Below are positions 1-8,602 of a stretch of 64,000 bases of DNA, piece by piece. The notes under the pieces are model-generated. The model was not told the DNA's origin and searched no databases. It was given only the letters and a program-made list of their open reading frames with translations. The stretch is from Xanthomonas sp. SI (GTDB lineage: Bacteria > Pseudomonadota > Gammaproteobacteria > Xanthomonadales > Xanthomonadaceae), in NCBI RefSeq assembly GCF_014236855.1, contig NZ_CP051261.1, positions 1,364,001 through 1,428,000 on the forward strand. The letters run 5' to 3'. A program made the translations under genes and the position numbers. Position 1 is the stretch's first letter; every line of letters begins with the position of its first letter.

Positions 1-2
1 CC

Positions 3-518
3 GAACTGTGCCGGGCGACGATGATCTTCAGCGACAACCCGGCGGCCAACCTGCTGTTCCCGCTGGTCGGCGACCCGCCCGGGCTGACCCGTTTCCTGCG
101 CGGGCTCGGCGATCCGCAGACCCGCAGCGACCGCCACGAGCCGGAGATGAACCGGTTCGCCGCCGACGACCCGCGCGATACCACCACGCCTGCGGCGATG
201 GCCGCGACCCTGCGCACGCTGTTGCTCGGCGACGCGTTGCGGCCGGCTTCGCGCAAGCAGCTGACCGCGTGGCTGATCGACAACCGCACCGGCGACGACT
301 GCCTGCGCGCCGGCCTGCCGCCTGGCTGGAAGATCGGCGACAAGACCGGCAGCAACGGCACCGATACCCGCAACGACATCGCCATCGTGTGGCCGCCGGG
401 CCGGCGCACGCCATTGCTGCTGACCGCCTATCTCAATGGCGCCAAGGTCGACGACGCCGCACGCGACGCGGCACTGAAGGCGGTGGCGGTTGTGGTGCGA
501 GAGACGCTCGCGGGTTGA
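3..518 (+). CDS. bla: Class A beta-lactamase, C-terminal part (gene starts before the window)
   Basis: This is the 3' part of a serine beta-lactamase, a periplasmic enzyme that hydrolyses penicillins and cephalosporins. The frame is open from the first bases, so the signal peptide and the SxxK nucleophile lie upstream of the window. Three class A landmarks are visible in order: the SDN loop (ELCRATMIFSDN) at residues 10-12 of the fragment, the omega-loop segment RHEPEMN carrying the general base Glu, and the KTG triad (DKTGSNG) near residue 118. About 170 residues are present, matching the distance from the SDN region to the C-terminus in the family. An internal ATG at 21 is not the real start. 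Subclass, spectrum and any linked ampR-type regulator cannot be judged here. Confidence 0.93.
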   Translation, partial: ELCRATMIFSDNPAANLLFPLVGDPPGLTRFLRGLGDPQTRSDRHEPEMNRFAADDPRDTTTPAAMAATLRTLLLGDALRPASRKQLTAWLIDNRTGDDCLRAGLPPGWKIGDKTGSNGTDTRNDIAIVWPPGRRTPLLLTAYLNGAKVDDAARDAALKAVAVVVRETLAG

Positions 519-770
519 GCGTTGCGGCGCCGCTATGCCGCACGCCTTCGCGGCGTATCCATCGCGCGCTCGATAACTGTCGTGGCCCAGCGGATGTCCG
601 CCGCTGGCTGGCGGCATCGCGCATTCCCAGCTAGGCGCGGCAGCCGCGCACGCATTGCAGAGCACGACATCCAGGCGCATGCGTTGCCAGGCCTGCAATC
701 GGACGCATCGCGTTTTCCACGCATCGCATCCACTCCTCTCCCATCCTCGCCATCCACTGGATCACTGCCA

Positions 771-1745
771 ATGCGTAATCCGCTTCTTTTTGCAGTCGCA
801 GCCGCCGCACTTGTGCTCGCTCACACACCGGCGCAGGCGGAGATCTGGCAACCGGCGCCGGGCCATGTGCAGGTGCCGATCTGGCCTGGCAAGGTTCCCA
901 ATGCGTTGCCGCATCCGAAACCGGAATCGGTCGGTCCCGGCGAAGGGCACACGTGGTGGGCCAGGGCCAACGATGTCAGCCAGCCGACGATGACGGTGTA
1001 TGCGCCCACGGGCCGCAACACCGGTGCGGCGGTGGTGGTGTTTCCCGGCGGCGGCTATCAGGTCCTGGCGATGGATCTGGAAGGCACGGAGATCTGCGAT
1101 TGGCTGACATCGCGTGGCATCACCTGCGTGCTGCTGAAGTACCGCGTGCCGAATTCGGGGCCGACCTGGGTCAACGGCAGCCGCTACTACCCGAAAGTGC
1201 AGACCGCGCTGCAGGACGCGCAGCGCACGCTCGGCCTGGTGCGCCTGCATGCGGCGGAGTGGGGGATCGATCCGCACAAGGTCGGCGTGATCGGGTTTTC
1301 CGCGGGCGGGCACCTGGTCGCCGCGGCCAGCACGCATTTCGCAAAGCGCACGTATGCGGCGGTGGACGCCGCGGATGCGGAGAGTTGCCGCCCGGACTTC
1401 GCCATCGCCGCCTATCCCGGCCACCTGTGGGCGCACGAGGACGAGGATCGTGCCGAGCGCGATCCGACCCATCTGGAGCTGCGGCCGGACATCACCGTGA
1501 CCGCCGACACGCCGCCGACCTTCCTGCTGCAGGCCGAGGACGACGAGGTGGATGGGGTGACGCAGTCGTTGGCCTACTACGTCGCGCTCAAGCAGGCCGG
1601 TGTGCCGACGGAAATGCATCTGTACGCGCAGGGCGGCCACGCGTTCGGACTGCGACCGAGCACGTTGCCGATCGCGCAATGGCCAAGGTTGGTGGAGACG
1701 TGGCTGGGGACCATCGGCGTGCTGGACGCGGTTGCGACGCACTGA
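771..1745 (+). CDS. Secreted alpha/beta hydrolase, acetyl-esterase-like
   Basis: A 324-residue exported alpha/beta hydrolase. Residues 1-23 form a signal peptide (hydrophobic core, then AQA). The mature protein has an oxyanion-hole motif FPGGGYQ at about 91-97, the nucleophile elbow GFSAGGH with Ser177, an acidic residue near 257-258 (QAEDDEVD) and a terminal histidine in GGHAFG at 290, so the triad looks complete. The family includes carbohydrate acetylesterases such as xylan esterases, often secreted by plant-associated Xanthomonas; the substrate here is inferred only from family. The frame stays open upstream to 522, but the ATG at 771 gives the signal peptide and is the convincing start. 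The gene stands alone; 519-770 shows no gene. Confidence 0.85.
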   Translation: MRNPLLFAVAAAALVLAHTPAQAEIWQPAPGHVQVPIWPGKVPNALPHPKPESVGPGEGHTWWARANDVSQPTMTVYAPTGRNTGAAVVVFPGGGYQVLAMDLEGTEICDWLTSRGITCVLLKYRVPNSGPTWVNGSRYYPKVQTALQDAQRTLGLVRLHAAEWGIDPHKVGVIGFSAGGHLVAAASTHFAKRTYAAVDAADAESCRPDFAIAAYPGHLWAHEDEDRAERDPTHLELRPDITVTADTPPTFLLQAEDDEVDGVTQSLAYYVALKQAGVPTEMHLYAQGGHAFGLRPSTLPIAQWPRLVETWLGTIGVLDAVATH

Positions 1746-1829
1746 GCGCCGCTGCATTGCTGGCGGGGCATGCTCCACACGCAGAATCCCGCCTTGCGCG
1801 CCGCCATTGCGCTGCGTAAGGCGCAGCGC

Positions 1830-3980
1830 TCAGCCGAGCGCGCCGATCTCGACCGGGTCGTCCTGATACAGCCGCGCCGGCCCGCCCATCGCCGGATCGG
1901 TGACGCCGGGCTTGCCGGTTTCCACGCGCCCGGCCAGACGCTGGCGCGCGCCGTTCTGGATCAACCACAGGTCATACCAGCCGCCGCTCGGCGCCGCACT
2001 CCAACTGCGTCGCTGTTCGGTGCCGGGCGCCAGCGTCACGCTGTCGTGCGGTTGCGCCTGCGCATAGGCGCCGGGCTGCAGTTCCACGCGCAGCGTGCTG
2101 TTGCCGGGGTTGCGCAGCAGCAGGCACAAGGCGTGCGGATCGCCCGCGTCCTGGGCGATCTCGGCCTGCAGCGGCGGCGTGCCAAGGTCGCCGCGGTAAT
2201 GGCGGTGGAAGCCGTTGGGGCCGAGCAGCCACAGGTCGTAGCGGCCGTCGTAGGTGGTCCAGGTGGCGTCCAGCGTGGCGCCGGCGCCCAGCGTGTAGCG
2301 CCGCGGAATCGCGGCCAGGTCGTAGCGGTCGTAGACGTGCAGCACCGCGGCCGCGCCGGCATTGCCCATGCGCAACAGCACTTCGCCGCGTGCGTCCACG
2401 TGCTGCAACTGCACCGTCGGCCGATACGGCAACGCGCGGGAGCGGCGCACGCCGAACGGCTGCTGCGGCGCCTGCACGGTGTCCGGCAGCGGTGGCAGCG
2501 CGTGTTCGTGCAGGGCGGCCGCGCGTGCGGCGGCGGCGCTGACGTCGGGCAGCGTGGCGAAGAACGGGCGCGTATCGGCCTGGCGGAAATCGAAGGCATC
2601 GACCAGGTCGCCGCAGACCGCGCGGCGCCACGGCGTCAGCCCGCTAGCGGCGACGCCGAAGCGGCGTTCCAGCAGGCGCAACACCGAGGTGTGGTCGTAG
2701 ACCTGCGAATCGATCCAGCCGCCGCGGCTCCACGGCGAGATCACGTACATCGGCACCCGCGGGCCCAGTCCGTAGGGCCGGCCGCGCAGCTCGGGCAGAT
2801 CGGCCTTTTCGTCGCCCGGCGCAGGGTGCAGGTGGTATTCGCCGTCGGTGCTCACCGTCGACGCGCCGGCCCAGCCGCCGGCCGCTGCGGGATCGGGCGA
2901 GGGCGGCGCCGGCGGCGGCACGTGGTCGAAGAAGCCGTCGTTCTCGTCGAACATCAGCAGCAGCGCGGTGCGCGACCAGACCTTCGGGTCGGCGGTGAGC
3001 GCATCCAGCACGCGCGCGGTGTAGGCCGCGCCCTGCGCCGGACTGGACGGATCGGGATGCTCGCTGCCGGCGGCGTCGGCGATGATGAAGCTCACCGCTG
3101 GCAGCTGCGCGCCGAGCACGTCCTCGCGCAGCTGCGCCAGCGTGCGCGTGCCGACACCGCGTTCGCGCAGTTGCGGATCGTGCCCGGGCGCGCCGCGCCA
3201 GGCGGCGCGAAACGGGGCGAAGCCGGCCAGTGGGTTGTCGGTGAAGTTGTCGGCCATGTCCTGGTAGATCTGCCAGGACACGCCGGCCTGCTGCAGTGCT
3301 TCCACGTAGCTGGGCCAGTTGTAGTCGTCCGCGTACCCGCCCAGTTCGGGAAAGTTGTCGTGCGAGTTGGCGATCACCGGCCCGCCGGCGCGCGCCTGCG
3401 CATCGTTCTGTCCGGTCCACAGGAACACGCGGTTGGGATTGGTGCCGGCCTGGATCGCGCAGTGGTAGGCGTCGCACAGGGTGAAGGCCTCGGCCAGCGC
3501 GAACTGGAACGGCAGGTCGTCGCGTTCGAAGTGCGCCAGCGCGTGGTCGTGCTTGGCGGCGGCCCAGCGGCCCATGCGGCCATGGTCCCAGGCCTGCTGC
3601 GCGTTCGGCCAGGTGTGCGGGGTGCCCTGCACGCGCATGCTGCGGAAGTCGCGTGCGGTGTGCAGCGGGAACGGCGTCAGCAACCGGCTGCCGTCTTCGC
3701 TGGGTTGCAGCCACACGTTGCGCGGGGCGATGCCGGGCAACGGCGGCGCCGGGATCGGGAAGCGGTCGCCGAAGCCGCGCGCGCCGGCGAAGCTGCCGAA
3801 GTAATGGTCGAAGGCGCGGTTCTCCTGCATCAGGATCACCACGTGCTGCAGGTCCTGCAGGGTGCCGCTGCGCACGTCCGGGGCGATCGCGGCGGCGCGG
3901 GCGATACTGGGCGGCAACAGCGCGGCGGCGGCGCCGGCGACGCCGGCCTGGAGCAGGCGGCGGCGGGGAAGATCGGTCAT
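1830..3980 (-). CDS. Phosphocholine-specific phospholipase C, Tat-exported
   Basis: A 716-residue phosphoesterase of the PlcN/PlcH type, which splits phosphatidylcholine or sphingomyelin into phosphocholine and a neutral lipid outside the cytoplasm. The N-terminus carries a twin-arginine signal (PRRRLLQAG, then an alanine-rich stretch ending near residue 30), as expected for enzymes that fold before export. The phosphoesterase core begins with HVVILMQENRAFDHYFG (about 46-62) and contains the acidic metal site DENDGFFDHV. Two repeats of the bacterial phospholipase C C-terminal domain follow (about 505-600 and 605-700). The length fits the family. It lies 84 bases downstream of a TonB receptor on the same strand, so both may be co-transcribed. 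Haemolytic activity cannot be predicted. Confidence 0.9.
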   Translation of the reverse strand: MTDLPRRRLLQAGVAGAAAALLPPSIARAAAIAPDVRSGTLQDLQHVVILMQENRAFDHYFGSFAGARGFGDRFPIPAPPLPGIAPRNVWLQPSEDGSRLLTPFPLHTARDFRSMRVQGTPHTWPNAQQAWDHGRMGRWAAAKHDHALAHFERDDLPFQFALAEAFTLCDAYHCAIQAGTNPNRVFLWTGQNDAQARAGGPVIANSHDNFPELGGYADDYNWPSYVEALQQAGVSWQIYQDMADNFTDNPLAGFAPFRAAWRGAPGHDPQLRERGVGTRTLAQLREDVLGAQLPAVSFIIADAAGSEHPDPSSPAQGAAYTARVLDALTADPKVWSRTALLLMFDENDGFFDHVPPPAPPSPDPAAAGGWAGASTVSTDGEYHLHPAPGDEKADLPELRGRPYGLGPRVPMYVISPWSRGGWIDSQVYDHTSVLRLLERRFGVAASGLTPWRRAVCGDLVDAFDFRQADTRPFFATLPDVSAAAARAAALHEHALPPLPDTVQAPQQPFGVRRSRALPYRPTVQLQHVDARGEVLLRMGNAGAAAVLHVYDRYDLAAIPRRYTLGAGATLDATWTTYDGRYDLWLLGPNGFHRHYRGDLGTPPLQAEIAQDAGDPHALCLLLRNPGNSTLRVELQPGAYAQAQPHDSVTLAPGTEQRRSWSAAPSGGWYDLWLIQNGARQRLAGRVETGKPGVTDPAMGGPARLYQDDPVEIGALG

Positions 3981-4064
3981 GGCGCGGGCACCGGCAGGAC
4001 ATGAAAAGAGGACTCGCCGGCGGCGCCAGGCCGCCGGCGAGGACGCAGCATGGCGGCTGCGCGA

Positions 4065-6449
4065 TTACAGATCCAGCGTCAGGGTCAGGCCGACCGTGCG
4101 CGGTGCGGCGATGAACGCGCTGTCGCTGCCGTCCACGCCTTCCAGATAGCGCTTGTCGGCGAGGTTGCTGACGTTGAGGTCCAGCTTCACGCCCTGCAGC
4201 TGCGCCGACAGCTGCGACAGGCTCAGGCCCAGGTGCGCGTCGAAGGTGGTGACGCCGTCCAGGCTGTTGCTATTGGACGCATCCAGGTAGCGCTTGCCGA
4301 GGTAGCGCCCGGAGATGCCGAACGCCCAGGCCTGGCCCTGCCAGTCGGCCGAGGCCACCAAGGTGTTGCGTGGCTGGCCGATCACCTGCGAGCCGGGGGT
4401 GATCTCCAATGCCGTGTCGCGCGCGGCGTCGCCGCTGCCCAGGTAGGTCGCCTTGTTGAAGGTGTAGGCGCCGTTGACCCGCCAGCCGTTGTCCCAGCCG
4501 TAGCCCAACGCCGCTTCCACGCCGCGCGCATGCACGCCGCCGAAGTTCTCATAGACGCCGTCGGTCTCGCCGAGATAATCGATGCCGCTGACGAAGTTGG
4601 CCGGCACGTAGACGATGCGGTTGTCGAAGCGGATGTCGTACACGGTGACGCTGCCGGTCAGCGGCCAGCGGCTCATGCGTAGGCCCAGTTCGATGTTGTC
4701 GGCGGTTTCCGGCTTGACCCGGCTCAGCGCCACCGGGTCGGTCTCGCCGAGCACGCCGGAGGGAATCGCGGCGAAGTTCTGCGAGTAGCCGGCGAAGGCT
4801 TCCAGGCCCTTCACCGGCGTGGTCCAGGTCAGGCCGGCGGAGAACAGCGGATCGGAATGCGAGTCCGATTCGACGTGTTCGCTGTCGCCGATGCGGCGGT
4901 CGCGGGTCTGGTCGACGAAGAACTGCTTGACGCCCACGCGCCAGGCGAAGTTGCCGTAGCGCATCACGTCTTCCACGTAGTACATGCGCTCGTCGGTGTC
5001 GTAGTTGTCCTTGAACTGCACCCAGTACGGCACGTGGTCGAAGGCGATGTTGGTGCCGACATCGAGCAACCGGTGCCAGTCGCGGGTGACGCTGCGCCGG
5101 TATTTTTCCAGCCACACGCCGCTGCGCACGGTGTTGTCGATCGCGCCCAGGTCGGTGCGCCATTCGGCATCGGCGGTGAAGCCGGCGCGGTCGTTGTCGT
5201 AGTGGCTGTGACGGTAGGACTGCACCGCCTGCGAGCCGGCCGGGTAGCAGGCCGGATTCGACTCGGCCGGCACCGTCGCGCTGCCGCTGCAGCCGGCCAG
5301 CATCGTCGCCGCCGCGCCGGTGGGGGTGACGAAGTAGATCTTGCCCAGGTCGCTGCCGCCGTAGACGGTGCGTCCGCCTGTGTATTCGGATTCGGGCTTG
5401 CCGCTGCCGTCGTCGGTCACGTCCACCAGGTACGGCGGGATCCAGTCGCCGCGGCCTTGCATGCGGTGCGCGTAGCCGGCGAGGGTGGCCTTGAAGCCAT
5501 TGCCGCCGTCGAACGCGCCGCGCAGGTAGCCGAAGGTGTTCTTGCGCAGCGCGCGCGAGCCGGAGCGGTAGTTCTGGTCCAGATACGGAATGCCGGTGAG
5601 GGTACCGGTCAGCAGGTCGTGCTCAGGATCGCGCGCGAACTGTTCGGGGGTGACGCTGCTGTACTCGGATTCGTCGGCGTCGTTGTAGGACAGGTAGCCG
5701 CTGAGCTTCCACGCGCCCAGGTCGCTGTCGAACTTGCCGGCCAGGTGGTCGCGGGTGGTGTGGCCGCTGCCGTCGATCCAGTCGGTGTTGCTGCTGTGCG
5801 AGGCGCTGATCCAGGCCTTGCTGCTGCCGATCAGGCCGGTGTCGTAGCGCGCGTAGTACTTGCGCGCATCGTTGTCGCCGATGCCCACCGCCATGCGCAC
5901 GCGCTGCGCGTCGAGCGGTTCGCCGGTCAGGTAGTTGAGCGTGCCGCCCAGCGCTTCGTTGGAGCGCGATGCGATGTCGGCCGTACCCTGGCTGACTTCG
6001 ACCGTCTCCAGGTCGAGCGTGTCGATGAAGCGGTTGGCCTTGGAGCCGCCGCCATAGGCCGAGCCGCCATTGGGCAGGCCGTCGATGGTGGTGCCGATCT
6101 GCTGCGTATCGCGGTTGCTGACGAAGCCGCGCATGCTGATCTGCGTGCCCCAGTCGGAGGAGCCGAACGCATCGGCCTCGGTCACGATCACCCCGGGCAG
6201 TTCGTTGAGCACGTCGTTGACGCTGCCCATCGCGAACTGGCGGTCCAGCATTTCCTTGCTGACGCTGGTCTTGGCGTAGGTGGTGGCCTGGCCGACGACC
6301 TGCACCTGGTCCAGGGTGGAGACCTGCGCATCGGCGTCGGCGGCGGGAGTGCTGGCGTCGCTGGCGGCCTGGGCGTGGGCGACCATCGCCGACAGCAGCA
6401 GGGCAAGTGTCGTGCGCCGCGGAGCACGGAAACTTTTCGGAAAATTCAT
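4065..6449 (-). CDS. TonB-dependent outer membrane receptor
   Basis: A 794-residue outer-membrane receptor that imports a ligand using TonB energy. The ATG at 6449 (MNFPKSFRAPRR) gives a signal peptide ending near AHAQA, although the frame runs open to 6743. A TonB-box-like segment (STLDQVQVVGQ) precedes the plug (NDVLNELPGVIVTEADAFG, then the ISMRGF stretch), and a long beta-barrel follows with the usual C-terminal strand (GLTLTLDL). No Shine-Dalgarno sequence is obvious. The ligand is unknown. The downstream phospholipase C gene suggests a product of phospholipid breakdown, or phosphate or a lipid head group, but this is inference from position only. Confidence 0.88.
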   Translation of the reverse strand: MNFPKSFRAPRRTTLALLLSAMVAHAQAASDASTPAADADAQVSTLDQVQVVGQATTYAKTSVSKEMLDRQFAMGSVNDVLNELPGVIVTEADAFGSSDWGTQISMRGFVSNRDTQQIGTTIDGLPNGGSAYGGGSKANRFIDTLDLETVEVSQGTADIASRSNEALGGTLNYLTGEPLDAQRVRMAVGIGDNDARKYYARYDTGLIGSSKAWISASHSSNTDWIDGSGHTTRDHLAGKFDSDLGAWKLSGYLSYNDADESEYSSVTPEQFARDPEHDLLTGTLTGIPYLDQNYRSGSRALRKNTFGYLRGAFDGGNGFKATLAGYAHRMQGRGDWIPPYLVDVTDDGSGKPESEYTGGRTVYGGSDLGKIYFVTPTGAAATMLAGCSGSATVPAESNPACYPAGSQAVQSYRHSHYDNDRAGFTADAEWRTDLGAIDNTVRSGVWLEKYRRSVTRDWHRLLDVGTNIAFDHVPYWVQFKDNYDTDERMYYVEDVMRYGNFAWRVGVKQFFVDQTRDRRIGDSEHVESDSHSDPLFSAGLTWTTPVKGLEAFAGYSQNFAAIPSGVLGETDPVALSRVKPETADNIELGLRMSRWPLTGSVTVYDIRFDNRIVYVPANFVSGIDYLGETDGVYENFGGVHARGVEAALGYGWDNGWRVNGAYTFNKATYLGSGDAARDTALEITPGSQVIGQPRNTLVASADWQGQAWAFGISGRYLGKRYLDASNSNSLDGVTTFDAHLGLSLSQLSAQLQGVKLDLNVSNLADKRYLEGVDGSDSAFIAAPRTVGLTLTLDL

Positions 6450-6789
6450 CAAGGGTGAACGCTTGTGTGGGGGCTGTGATGGTGTCGACACATGGTTGCG
6501 TGTGTGTGACTGCCTGTTTGCGGCAGGCGCCACTTGGTGCGCGTATCCGAAAGACGGCATTAGCGGTGTGCGTACTCGTGGCGAGGGGAGCGGGCACGCA
6601 TCGTCGCTGCCGATGCAGCCGGCGCCATGCGGGCCTTGCCGCCTGCGTGCACGGCAGGTCGGGGCAGGTGCCGGTGCCGGTGCTGGCGCCGGGGCGAGCG
6701 CCGGTGCGCCGTAACGGCGCTCGCGCACGCCGCGCGGCATCATTGGCGCCGCTGCCGCCGGTGGCCCCCCTCGATGGACGCACTGCCCG
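6450..6789. other. Intergenic region between the TonB receptor and the antiporter, no gene seen
   Basis: These 340 bases separate divergent genes and must hold both promoters, but I could not pick convincing -35/-10 pairs. Around 6660-6710 there is a low-complexity GGTGCCGGTGCC-type run that would encode Gly-Ala repeats in one frame and Ala-Pro repeats on the other strand; neither looks like a real protein. Confidence 0.5.
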
Positions 6790-8040
6790 ATGAGCCACGA
6801 ACTGATCTACCTGCTGCTGATCTTCGCCCTGCTGGTGATCCCGCGCGCGCTGCAGCGCTTCAAGCTGCCGGCGCCGCTGACCTGCCTGCTGTTCGGCATC
6901 GTCGCGATGCTGGCGATGGGCGAGCGCGCGCACGATGCGGTGATCGCGCTGCTGGCCACGCTCGGCATCTCCTCGCTGTTCCTGTTCGCCGGGCTGGAGG
7001 TGGACCCGAAGGCGCTGCGCCGCGGGCTGTGGCCGCTGCTGCTGCATCTGCTGGTGCGCGGCGGCACCTTGGTCGGGGTCGGCTGGCTGGCCTGGCGCTA
7101 CGCCGCGCTGCCGTGGCAGGCGGCCGGATTGCTGGCGCTTGCCCTGCTGACCCCGTCCACCGGCTTCATCATCGATTCGCTGGGCCGGCTCGGGCTCAGC
7201 GAGGAGGAGCGCTTCTGGGTCACCAGCAAGGCCATCGCCGGCGAATTGCTGGCGCTGGCGGCGTTGTTCGTGATCCTGCAGGCCGGCGATCCCTGGCGGA
7301 TGGGCCTGTCCAGCCTGGCCTTGCTGGCGATGCTGGTCGGCCTGCCGCTGCTGTTCGTGGCGCTGGGACGCTGGGTGGCGCCGCAGGCGCCCGGGTCGGA
7401 GTTCTCGCTGCTGGTGATGGTCGGGCTGATCGCCGCCTACATCACCTATTCGCTGGGGGTGTACTACCTGGTCGGCGCGTTCATCGCCGGGCTGGTCGCG
7501 CGCCTGCTGCGCCAGCGCATGCCGCTGCTGGCCTCCGACGAGAACCTGCACGCGGTGCGCCTGTTCGCCTCGTTCTTCGTGCCGTTCTACTTCTTCAATG
7601 CCGGCACCAAGGTGCCGAGCGGGGCGTTGAGCCTGCAGGCGATGGGACTGGGCCTGGCGCTGACCGCGTGCGTGCTGCCGTTGCGGATCGGTATCGTCTG
7701 GCTGCAGCGGCGGCTGCTGTTCGGCGAGGACGCGCGCAGCAGCCTGCGGGTGTCGCTGGCGCTGGCGCCGACCCTGATCTTCACCCTGGTGCTGGCCGCG
7801 ATCCTGCGCGAGCGCTTCGCCATCGCCGATGCGCTGTTCGGCGCGCTGCTGCTGTATGCGGCGCTGAGCACGCTGCTGCCGTCGCTGCTGTTGCGCATGC
7901 CGTTCGACGTGGACCCGGTCGAGGCCGCGCCGCTGCCGGCGGCACCGGCCCAGGGCCTGCTCGAGGCGCCGGCTGCGGAAGATCCGGCGGCACCCCCAGT
8001 CGATCCGCCGCGGCCGCCGCTGCCGCAAGCGGCCGTTTGA
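6790..8040 (+). CDS. Cation:proton antiporter, CPA2-type membrane protein
   Basis: A 416-residue polytopic inner-membrane protein of the Na+/H+ or K+/H+ exchanger family. Hydrophobic helices run almost continuously from residue 5 to about 380. Family features include the LFLFAGLEVDPKALRR loop after the third helix, LLTPSTGFIIDSLGRLGL with the polar centre of the transport core, and YLVGAFIAGLVAR. The C-terminal 40 residues are Pro/Ala-rich and hydrophilic. No RCK/TrkA-N nucleotide-binding domain is attached, so it resembles short KefB-like or NapA-like proteins rather than full KefC. The start at 6790 is the first ATG giving the amphipathic N-terminus. It stands alone between a divergent receptor and the zinc-ribbon gene. 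The ion transported is not determinable. Confidence 0.85.
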   Translation: MSHELIYLLLIFALLVIPRALQRFKLPAPLTCLLFGIVAMLAMGERAHDAVIALLATLGISSLFLFAGLEVDPKALRRGLWPLLLHLLVRGGTLVGVGWLAWRYAALPWQAAGLLALALLTPSTGFIIDSLGRLGLSEEERFWVTSKAIAGELLALAALFVILQAGDPWRMGLSSLALLAMLVGLPLLFVALGRWVAPQAPGSEFSLLVMVGLIAAYITYSLGVYYLVGAFIAGLVARLLRQRMPLLASDENLHAVRLFASFFVPFYFFNAGTKVPSGALSLQAMGLGLALTACVLPLRIGIVWLQRRLLFGEDARSSLRVSLALAPTLIFTLVLAAILRERFAIADALFGALLLYAALSTLLPSLLLRMPFDVDPVEAAPLPAAPAQGLLEAPAAEDPAAPPVDPPRPPLPQAAV

Positions 8041-8183
8041 GCGGCCCGCGGTTCCCGAACCCGCGCGGCGGCGTCGCGGCCGGCTGGAGAATGCATGCCC
8101 GGGCGCCACGCGCCGGTATCGCTTGAAAGCCGGCGCCCGGGCCCCATACTGGCTGCCTCCGTTCCTTTCGCGTTTTTGCCGCC

Positions 8184-8519
8184 ATGCCGATCTATGCCTT
8201 CCAATGCGCCGAGTGCGGTCACAGCTTCGACCGCCTGCAGAAACTGTCCGATCCCGATCCCGAGGCCTGTCCGTCGTGCGGCGCGCCCGCGATCAAGCGC
8301 CAGCTGACCGCGCCGTCGTTCCGCCTGTCCGGCAGCGGCTGGTACGAGACCGACTTCAAGAAGGACGGCGACAAGAAGCGCAACCTGGCCGAATCCGGCA
8401 GCGGCAGCGCCGGCGAGGCCAAGCCAGCCGCCGCGGCCGCCTCCACCGACAGCGCGGCCAAGCCTGCCGCGGCACCTGCGGCCACGCCGGCACCGGCCGC
8501 CAAGCCCGCTGCCACCTGA
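8184..8519 (+). CDS. FmdB-family zinc-ribbon protein
   Basis: A 111-residue protein starting MPIYAFQCAECGHSFDRLQKL, the hallmark of the FmdB/CxxC-CxxC regulatory family. Two cysteine pairs (CAECG at 8-12 and CPSCGAP near residue 32) would bind one zinc. The region to about residue 65 matches the family in length; the rest is an Ala/Pro/Lys-rich tail of low complexity. In many proteobacteria, including Xanthomonadaceae, this gene lies just before aspS; here it is separated from aspS only by the opposing DUF3011 gene. The function of the family is not firmly known, although it is named after a putative regulator of amidase or formamidase genes. The ATG at 8184 is unambiguous. Confidence 0.85.
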   Translation: MPIYAFQCAECGHSFDRLQKLSDPDPEACPSCGAPAIKRQLTAPSFRLSGSGWYETDFKKDGDKKRNLAESGSGSAGEAKPAAAAASTDSAAKPAAAPAATPAPAAKPAAT

Positions 8520-8552
8520 GCGCGGCGTCGCGGAGCGTAGCGTCCCGAAAAT

Positions 8553-8586
8553 GCGAACGGCCCGGAGGCGCCTCCGGGCCGTTCGC
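8553..8586. terminator. Bidirectional intrinsic terminator
   Basis: A perfect 17-base inverted repeat (left 8553-8569, right 8570-8586, no spacer) lies between the convergent zinc-ribbon and DUF3011 genes. It is followed by GTTT on the + strand and, on the - strand, by TTTTC after one unpaired base pair, so it can end transcripts from both sides. Confidence 0.8.
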
Positions 8587-8602
8587 GTTTCTGCCTGAGA
8601 TC

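Noticed and set aside
1770..4004. A 744-codon + strand frame opposite the phospholipase C gene.
   Set aside because: It is Arg/Val/Gly-rich with no family match, and the opposing frame has a Tat signal and complete phospholipase motifs.
6600..6743. N-terminal extension of the TonB receptor (Ala-Pro repeats).
   Set aside because: It lies before a clear signal peptide at 6449 and reads as low-complexity intergenic DNA.
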